Below, piece after piece: positions 56,895 to 64,000 of a DNA stretch of 64,000 nucleotides. The notes under the pieces were generated by a model. It made no database searches, had not been told where the DNA came from, and was given only the letters and a program-made list of their open reading frames with translations. The stretch is from Hofstenia miamia (Eukaryota > Xenacoelomorpha > Acoela). The number at the start of each line of letters is the position of its first letter. The stretch's first letter is position 1. Made by a program: the position numbers and the translations under genes. The stretch is taken from the NCBI GenBank assembly GCA_004352715.1, contig SCFE01000012.1, positions 2,099,298 to 2,163,297 of the forward strand. Direction: 5' to 3'.

Positions 56895-58850
56895 TATTCA
56901 ATTGCATTCAATAATTTCTCTTAAATAGATATTCAAATCCTTTCAATATTTTCTTGAAGGAACTACTAACCCCCCGCCATTTAATGCATTTAAATAATCT
57001 GAAGGGAATTCCTTCATTATCAGATTCTTTAGAATGACACACGTGCAGTTTGTGCTGGAAATCTTAGATAACTGCTTTGATATGTATCCTGCAATATAAG
57101 TAACTACTTCCAATTCATAGTCATTTAAATCCAATAGTTGGCGTTCTGAAATGACCATATTGAGAAATTCAGATGACGTTGGATGATGTAATATTTCTTG
57201 CAGGTCCTCACTGTTGTGATTTGTTAAAAATGATTTCATTTTGATTATTTTTTCGGAACACTGTACCTCATAAAGGCCAACTAAAAATCTTCCACCGCTA
57301 AGATGTCGATAAAGGCCAAATCTTTTTTCTAAGTTATCATGCTGTAATCTCGAAGTAAGAAAGAAGCCAAGCTCACTTAACAATCGTTTTGAAAGATCAA
57401 CAATAGATGATGTTGTCAAAATTATGGCATTAAAAGTTTGATTCGTTAAACCAGGAAGTCGACTATCTTTCATTATCAATTCCATGAATTCCACGACAAA
57501 TGTGAAGTGGATGGAGAACAGATTTTGCATTTAATGTATTCCACCATATGAATATTATGCGAATAAATTTAGCGGCATTTAAGCTTTCATTATCATAGTT
57601 CATATGTTCCAATGCAATACTATTTGAAAAATCAAACAAATTGACAGCTAGATTGACGTTTTGAACGCTGTGACTTGGATCTAGAACAGCCTCAGTCAAT
57701 TTGGGGGCAAGTTTAAGAGAACTGTTGTATTCTTCACGAAACATACGATTCAATGACATATACGTTGCCTTTGCATTATGATCCATATTTACTTCGAATA
57801 CATCTATTTTAAAACTAAAACTTGGTAAAGTAAATGTTTTAAATCGGAAAAAGTTATTTCTGATCGACTTTAACAAATGCACTTCATCAAACGTGAGATT
57901 TATTTCATTTTCATCTGGAACATATATTTTATAATCACTTGTTGGTTTCCCATATTAATTCACAAGAGCACGATACACTGATATGTTCACTCGACTATTG
58001 TCGCATGTAAGGCAGCAAACCTGAAATCCACAGCTATGAAGAACTTCTATTACCGACTTTAATTCTTCTACAATTCTAGTTGACGTCACCCTAACCACAG
58101 GTAGAGATTTTAATACAAAATATTCCCCACTTTTTAGGGTGGTCGCCATAAAACAATAAATACTTTCAAAGAAGTTGAAGTCAGAGTCTACACCAGTTAA
58201 CTTACTTCCATTATATCTAATATCTTTTTGTATAAACATTTCGTCAAAAGATACACAACAATTAACGACTTCAGAATTTTCCATTTCATAAACACTCTTC
58301 AAATAACTTCTTAAGTCCACACTTCCAGAGCAAAACTTTCGCAAAAATCTCGAACACGGCAAAGGTAGATATTCTCTAAGAGTCTCATAGGCAGATGCAG
58401 AAATCAACTTAATAATTAATGAGAACCGAACAATATTAGCACAAAATTTGGATTTATTCATATATCGGCGTTCATTTAATTCATCTAGCAAACTCCAATC
58501 ATTTTCAATGTTCTTTAAATAATTAGACAATTCCATAATTTGTGATTTTTTACAAAGTTTGCTTGATTTACAAGATCGAATCCAAGCTGGCAGTGGCACA
58601 GAATTTCCACCAAAGTATAATTTTACAGATAGGTCGGGTTCTCTAATAATAAATAAATCTGCTAGTATATGAAATATTCGAAGATTACTGCCATTAAAAT
58701 CAACAGTCCAATCTTTTGGATAATGTGAAGGACTAATATCTGAAAGATTCTTTAGTTTGTCAATAAAAACAAATTCTTTCCGTTCATCTTTAACATTTCT
58801 AATTTTTGGAGGTGGACGTTCTTTTGTTACTGTTTGCTAAATAATCCTTA
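56895..58850 (-). pseudogene. P-like (THAP9-type) transposase, copy 2, 3' truncated at gap
   Basis: Antisense, open upstream of 58599 to an acceptor-like cag near 58838: KERPPPKIRNVKDERKEF, then HYPKDWTVDFNGSN and FGGNSVPLPAW. A helical N-terminal region follows, then CCVSFDEMFIQKDIRYNGSK (first catalytic Asp block), CCLTCDNSRVNISVYRALVN, then a stop (TTA on the plus strand near 57957) where copy 1 reads Glu. The insertion domain (57463-57882; 56943-57530) carries a deletion of about 47 bp near 57472. The C-terminus is cut by the 21-N gap at 56874. The THAP zinc finger would be on an upstream exon that I cannot find before 59290. Confidence 0.8.
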
Positions 58851-59295
58851 CAATTAGAAAAACTTTAATCATGAAATCTTTACATGTAAAAATATCGTTT
58901 ATTTAGGAAAGAGACATCTAATGGCAAAAAATAATCCATATTTCTACCCATTTTATTGCTGTTCAGCTATACAAATATGTCCTGATTTATTGCAATTCTA
59001 GAATTGGGTTAATACCTTACTAAAGACTAACAATATATTTCATTAATACACAGCAGCACCGTAAATGCAAACTATATGCATTTGATATTAGTCTGTTCAC
59101 ACTTGTTTTGCAGAGCTCGTATATTTTCCGCTTTGATCATTGAAGGCCATTAAATGTGTCCCCATTAAGCACATATTAGTGTGTCTCCATTTGATGAACT
59201 TTTGTCTAAAATCAATCATAGATCCCCAAATATACATAATTTTTTTATATATTAACAATACGTGATTTGATTAAGGAATTGAAGAATAACTCTAT
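58851..59295. other. Spacer upstream of P-like copy 2
   Basis: No THAP-type C..C pattern or other gene seen. Confidence 0.4.
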
Positions 59296-59651
59296 TTAAG
59301 TTTTCAAATCTGACAATAAAAAGTTTAGATTCAGTTTTTCAACAGTAGTAAAAAAGAAATAATTCGTTGCAGGATCTTTACTTTTTATTTCAGCGCAAAT
59401 GTTGATGCGCTGAGTAATTATTGGTAAAGAAACTGCAAACCAATACGACTTTATTGTCTTAGCTGCTTTTGGATAACCATTAACCACCGCGTAAATATTT
59501 GTCGGGTATTGTGAGAGTAGTAATACTTTGAAGACCAAACCTCTGACCAATTACCTCCATTAGTCTGCATGTAGTGATGAAGTTTTGACCAGTGAGGTTT
59601 CCAGGGTGAGGGATAACTTCCAACATAAGGAGGAAAGTTTTTCAATTCCAT
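59296..59651 (-). pseudogene. Unrecognised reading frame, one frameshift
   Basis: ATG at 59651: MELKNFPPYVGSYPSPWKPH, then WSKLHHYMQTNGGNWSEV. A +1 shift near 59540 continues as GLVFKVLLLSQYPTNIYAVV and NGYPKAAKTIK down to a stop at 59296. The Trp/Tyr-rich start looks protein-like, but I cannot name a family. A short intron or sequencing indel are alternatives to a frameshift. Confidence 0.3.
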
Positions 59652-59759
59652 CGTCGTGCATAACTAAGTGCTGGTAAGCTTTAAAATTTTACCTGGTCTT
59701 CCGTTAACTATCTTGATTTTAGCCCAATCAAGACATGTGGTATTTCCTTTTCTATTCCC

Positions 59760-59990
59760 CCCTCTTCTCCACATCATACTCATCTTGGTGTTCAACTTGC
59801 TGCAAACTTAAATTGGTCTGGACATGTGTCCGCAAAACTAATTCCTCACTCTGCCCTCTTCCGCAATGTTCCCTTTAATGCCCCGGCTGCTGTGAAATTC
59901 TCTTTGTTCAAGTCCATTCCTGGCGCCATTATTCTATATGCTTTTCCCTGTTGGTGGCCTTTCAAGTGATGCAGTAACCGCACAACTCCA
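59760..59990 (+). pseudogene. Non-LTR RT thumb fragment
   Basis: Plus strand: HLGVQLAANLNWSGHVSAKL, LFRNVPF, then FKSIPGAIILYAFPCWWPF and a stop at 59967. HLGV.L...L.W..HV is the start of the thumb in non-LTR RTs, and ILYAFPCW matches the later Y..P.W block. Wording differs from the CR1-like copies, so it is another family. A phrase of it (ccattattctatatgctttt) recurs near 42567 and 44205. Confidence 0.55.
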
Positions 59991-61690
59991 CCATTATTTT
60001 GCAAGTATTATGGTCAGACATTCTCATTTTGATGGAACCCCATAGATGTAAACTGATTATGGGTTTCTTTAATTCATCATAAATCGGTTTAGAGCTTGAG
60101 TTTGCAAAAATCAGAAAGAATAACCTGATTTGTTTTCTTACATGGTTGATAACTACTACTTAATGTCTTTTTTAAATTTGGTTTCCATCAAAATGCAGAT
60201 AAAGACCTTATTTTTCAAATTGGAAATACATTTTTAAGTGCCTCTGCTTTACTAAATGTTGCCTTATTTGCTGCACTCACTAATTCCCCATTTATATATG
60301 TATATTATGGTTTCTCTTCTATGAAAGTAGTGTGGATATCAAACAAGATGCGCTTCACCTTAGCAAAATGGTGCGTTCGCATAACTGCTTCAGTTTCATC
60401 GTATTGATTTCCTAATGCAGCTCAATGGGAGAATCCTCTGTAATGTGTTCCTGCAAAACCTGTTCGTTTACAGACATTCAATATATTAAACATTGCCATA
60501 GTTGAGATATTCTCTTCAGGAAGCAGATTTACTTTGTAAAAAATGATCGAAGTTGTTCCTTCACTGTTATTTTTATAACGCATAAATGTTTACAACAAGT
60601 GTAACATAATAAATGTAATTTATAATTGCATATTTCTGCCCGTTACAGATTATAAGTGTCTTTTGAATTACAAAATTAATAATACGCAACAAGAATCAAA
60701 ATGATCCAAGTGACTTTTAGAATATAAATGTAAAGTGATCTTTGCACTTTGAGTGTTCTTAAATGGTTTGCAATTTCAACATGTATATAAATATTATTGA
60801 TGCGTTGATTGCGGCATTGGGTGACTTCGTCCCATGTTGCTTGTCTACGAGTTAATCAATTGCTTTGAATTTTAATTTTGTTCCAATTATTTGTGACATG
60901 TTTGTATTTTGTGAGTTCAAGTACACGTTTTCATTAATTATTTCAACCTGATTGAGTTTGATTAAAAACCAATTTCAAATTTGTCGCAATTACTTTTTTG
61001 CTGAATTGGTGCTGCTTTCTATAATGAATGATTAATTTCAGCTGTATTTAGCATACGTTCACTTGTATAACAAATTATTAACATGATCAACGGGTAATTT
61101 AACTGGTAAAAATATACAAATTTTTCTGATCAACAGCAAATACTTTCCTTAATTTGGGACAATTTAGAATTAACATCTATTGTATCAATCAGCTACAGCA
61201 TGCATTCAATATAATAATTATATATATATATATATCCTTCTACCGCTCTCATGGCTTTAGCTATAAAGTGAGTTTTTCTTCTTATTTTATATTTTTACTT
61301 GGTAGTTTACTATGGAACTAACTACTATTAAAAGAAGGTGTTTAACATGAAGAAAATTTAATCGACAGAATTTACACCTGAAGATCTATGAAAATTTATT
61401 ATAAAAATGCAAAAAATTGAACATTGCCGGAGAGAGCAATCAAATCATTGCTCGAAATATTTTCTTGCGGGCAAGAAAATTGATTCTGAGTGCCATCCTT
61501 AATATATGCACAAAAATATTTTTTCAAGAAACTTGAAACCCATACATGAGAAATTAGACCCTTATTCCAAATGCGCAATGTAAAAATTCTTGGATAAAAT
61601 TATTGTGGCTTTCCATAAAAAATGGCGCTGGCCATACTATGGAAAATCGGAAAGTGTGGGTGGTGGATAGAAATCCCATTGAATCTAGAG
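59991..61690. other. 1.7 kb without recognised genes
   Basis: AT-rich; TA tract at about 61218-61236. Nothing else recognised. Confidence 0.45.
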
Positions 61691-61693
61691 CCC

Positions 61694-61694
<1 letters not shown>

Positions 61695-61750
<56 letters not shown>
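61695..61750. repeat. (TA)n microsatellite
   Basis: About 28 TA units directly next to the left end of a Tc1-like element. The YIYIY frames over it are artefacts. Confidence 0.97.
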
Positions 61751-61752
<2 letters not shown>

Positions 61753-61754
<2 letters not shown>

Positions 61755-62973
61755 CGACGACAAAAAGTTTGCCCCACCCTTGATTTTCAACATAAATCAG
61801 TATATCATGCACTATATTTGAGAATAAACAAAACAAGATAACTAAGAACATAAGAAAACACGTGCTCAACATTATAGAGAGTTAGTAATGCGTTAGTAAT
61901 GATTCGTCGAGGCCTTGGCCACGATGACTGCCTCGACTCTGGCGGGCAGGGATTCTACCAAATGGCGGCAAATTTCTTGCAATTCAGGGTCCTTACTCCA
62001 TATTTCCAAAAAAGCAACTACCAAGTCACTTTTATTTGTTCAGATCGACGTTTTAAGTCTCCGTATGATAATTGAACATAAGTTCTCTATTAGATTTACA
62101 TCGGAGGATGAACGGTAGCCATGGAAGAACGCGAATGCCTGTGCTCTGCAAATATGCCATTGATCGTCGGATGACATGGCATGGTGCATTACCTTGCTGT
62201 GACCACCCATTGCCTCCCAAAAACGTATCAGCCATTTGTTGGACAATCCTGTGATCAATGATTTCGTTTATATAAATCTCGGAATTCAATGTAAGTTCCA
62301 CAATGTGCAATCGACCGGTGCCATACCAACTAAAACATCCCCATATCATCACGCTTGTGGGATGTTTTGTCGTCCTCACAAAGTGCGCAGGCGGCAGCTT
62401 ATGCACGTCAACAACCCTGACATACTTAGGCGCATTGTCTCGTATTTCAATGACTTTCATCTGTCAAAAGGACATTTTTTTAATCATCGACTGTCCAATT
62501 TCGATGTTCAATGGCCCATTGTAACCTGCGTTGCTCTTGTGACGAATTCAAAAATAGCCATCTCCTTGTCTTTATCGCTGTGCACCCAATATGATTGAGT
62601 GTCCGTTGCATGGTCCTTGTCGAGCAATCACCAGCTGCGCCAATTTCGTGTAAAATCTCAAATGCCAACAAACGCGGATTATTTACACACCGTCTTGTGA
62701 CCAACATCCAATCGTCTTGCTACTTCCCGCATTGATAGGTAACCATGTTCCATGAGAGTAATGATTTGTAGGCGCTTGTTGTGTTGATCCGCCATGGTAA
62801 CGATATTTTGCAAAATTCATTTTTGATGTCAGTAACGTTATGCATCGTTTATCACTCGAGTACAATAATATATATCCGTATGTAAAGAATTTCACGTCAC
62901 CCTAAAATTCTGTTTGCGCTTGTTTTTCTTGAAAATTATAGGNATTGATCACGCCTTAAATTTTTTGTACTTC
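61753..62973 (-). mobile_element. Tc1-like transposon inserted in a TA microsatellite
   Basis: The left end gacgacaaaaagtttgcccc (61756) and the right end, reverse strand, gaagtacaaaaaatttaagg (about 62973) share an ACAAAAA-TTT core, consistent with decayed inverted repeats. At about 1.2 kb and TA-flanked on the left, it fits the Tc1 group. The single transposase relic fills the interior. Confidence 0.6.
61890..62795 (-). pseudogene. Tc1-like transposase, frameshifted
   Basis: ATG at 62795 gives MADQHNKRLQIITLMEHGYL then SMREVARRLDVGHKTV, a paired-type helix-turn-helix, followed by a stop. The second frame (62480-62707) has STRTMQRTLNHIGCTAIKTR then RRLQWAIEHRNWTVDD, where the first catalytic Asp falls in the WTVDD block. 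The third (62053-62460) has VMIWGCFSWYGTGRLHIVE and QQGNAPCHV, where the usual second catalytic Asp (DNAPCH) is Gly. It then shifts to SSDVNLIENLCSIIIRRLK (for SPDLNPIENLW; Glu kept). The C-terminus SLPARVEAVIVAKAS ends near 61890. About 300 codons, the right length for Tc1 transposase, but dead. Confidence 0.85.
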
Positions 62974-63197
62974 TATTTTTACTAATGTAAAAGCAGGTAT
63001 GCATTGGGTGTATTGCGTATGCTATGTTATTCATATTTAATATATCGATTATAAAGTGTAAAAAAATTTTTTGAAATTATAATGTATTGGTTTTTAGAGG
63101 GAATTTTTGTGAAATCTTCTTACTTACTAAGAGTGGTCAATATCCATCTATGTGTATATGAAATATACATTAGAGCTTTGCGGGACCTCAAATTTTA
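62974..63197. other. Spacer
   Basis: No gene. Confidence 0.4.
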
Positions 63198-63260
63198 GTC
63201 TCGGTCCCGAAAAGAAAATTGGTCTCGGTCCCGATAACTTTAGCCTCGGTCCCGAAATCG
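63198..63260. repeat. Short GTCTCGGTCCCGA tandem repeat
   Basis: Three copies of g(t/c)ctcggtcccga at 63198, 63222 and 63243 (spacing 24 and 21). Similar GC-rich short repeats occur at 17283-17358. Possibly subterminal repeats of a DNA transposon. Confidence 0.6.
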
Positions 63261-63966
63261 TTCCCGCCACTGAAAACTACAGGTATTAAGCAAATAATGA
63301 ATGTAAAAGTAAATTTAACAAAAATATACAGTATACTACTTGCAACAATAAAGGGATTAGGCTTGTTCACTTCAATTTCGCAGGACCAAAAGTTCATTTA
63401 CGTGCGCGGGATCGAGAGAACTGCGTCTATCTGTAACTGTTAGGCCTGCAGATGCAGAGTTGAATGTGTTCTTGGAAATTGTTTCGAAGCCTTGGATTCC
63501 CAAATAGGATCGAACAATTTGCTTCAGTTTTGCATAAAGTGCATTTTTCCAGAAGGCTAAAATGTCAAAATTTAGTGTAGAACAGTCTTTTAGGTAGAGT
63601 GATTATTCATCTGTCCAATTAGCATGGAGAGCAGGATTTGCTGCTTGCAGCATGCAGTCTATTTCGTCTTCACTGTACGAATCAAAAAAGAAGCCGGATT
63701 AAATCACTGGTGTAAAGGGGGCTTAGGTTTTTCTTTTCTACCCGCTTATATCGAAATAATTCATTACATACTTGGTTGGGCGCATTTTCAGTATTGTACA
63801 GTGTAAATCAAGTACTAATCAAGCGTATTGCTTTCGGTTTTCGACATCAAAGACGCAATTGCAGCTTACCTAACTAATGAATTAGCTAATCAAGTGTAAT
63901 TTGTTAAAGTCGGCTTAATTAAGATAGATGTAATTGAAAACCAGCCAACTGTAAAGAGTGTGTGCG

Positions 63967-64000
<34 letters not shown>
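63261..64000. other. Window end, no gene; terminal TA tract
   Basis: Short frames only. (TA)n from about 63969 to the window end. Confidence 0.5.

Noticed and set aside
61554-61872. Frames with poly-Tyr-Ile runs
   Set aside because: Pure translation of the TA microsatellite.

Overview
This is an AT-rich window of a eukaryotic, almost certainly invertebrate animal genome. It has spliced genes with GT..AG introns, many (TA)n microsatellites, scaffold gaps and a dense load of decayed transposable elements. The element mix is CR1/L2-like and other non-LTR retrotransposons, Penelope, hAT, piggyBac, P-like and Tc1/mariner. I do not recognise the species. A cnidarian (Hydra-like) genome would fit the AT bias and TE mix, but that is a guess.

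Host genes are few. A three-exon gene at 6357-8047 (+) encodes a compact 225-residue ankyrin-repeat protein with a distinctive C-terminal module (GMYGG ... SWCRVVGGSGQ). A homologous first exon of exactly the same coding length, 228 bp, lies at 46343-46570 (+) with no downstream exons that I can find. An intact single-exon reading frame at 26014-26904 (-) encodes an unrecognised protein of 296 residues with about five membrane segments.

Layout: 0.7-1.2 kb MITE; 1.8-3.1 kb antisense reverse transcriptase (RT); 6.3-8.0 kb ankyrin gene; 8.6-16.2 kb a pile of CR1-like fragments, mostly antisense; 16.2-16.9 kb Penelope fragment; 17.4-19.9 kb hAT element; 19.9-22.7 kb sense CR1-like element with an esterase-type ORF1; 22.7-24.7 kb a Penelope GIY-YIG domain split by a piggyBac insertion; 25-28.4 kb RT fragments and the membrane-protein ORF; 28.7-29.0 kb hAT-type MITE with a perfect 8-bp target duplication; 31.5-35.7 kb a retroelement whose 5' part is inverted against its 3' part (twin-priming structure); 36-45 kb sparse repeats, a foldback-like array and gap-associated assembly duplications; 45.2-46.6 kb RT fragment and ankyrin exon paralogue; 49.6-50.6 and 53.4-54.1 kb two mariner-type transposase relics; 54.7-58.9 kb two P-like transposase copies with non-overlapping deletions; 59.3-60 kb unrecognised ORF and RT fragment; 61.7-63.0 kb Tc1-like element in a TA microsatellite.

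Nearly all transposase and RT frames carry stops, frameshifts or deletions, so this is a graveyard of old insertions. Several duplications abut Ns (17359, 18421, 42375, 56874) and may be haplotype or gap-filling artefacts rather than biology. I see no operon-like or defence-type system here. The points most worth following up are the ankyrin/GMYGG gene family, the twin-primed retroelement, the piggyBac-in-Penelope nesting, and the palindromic CCAAATATTTGG array.
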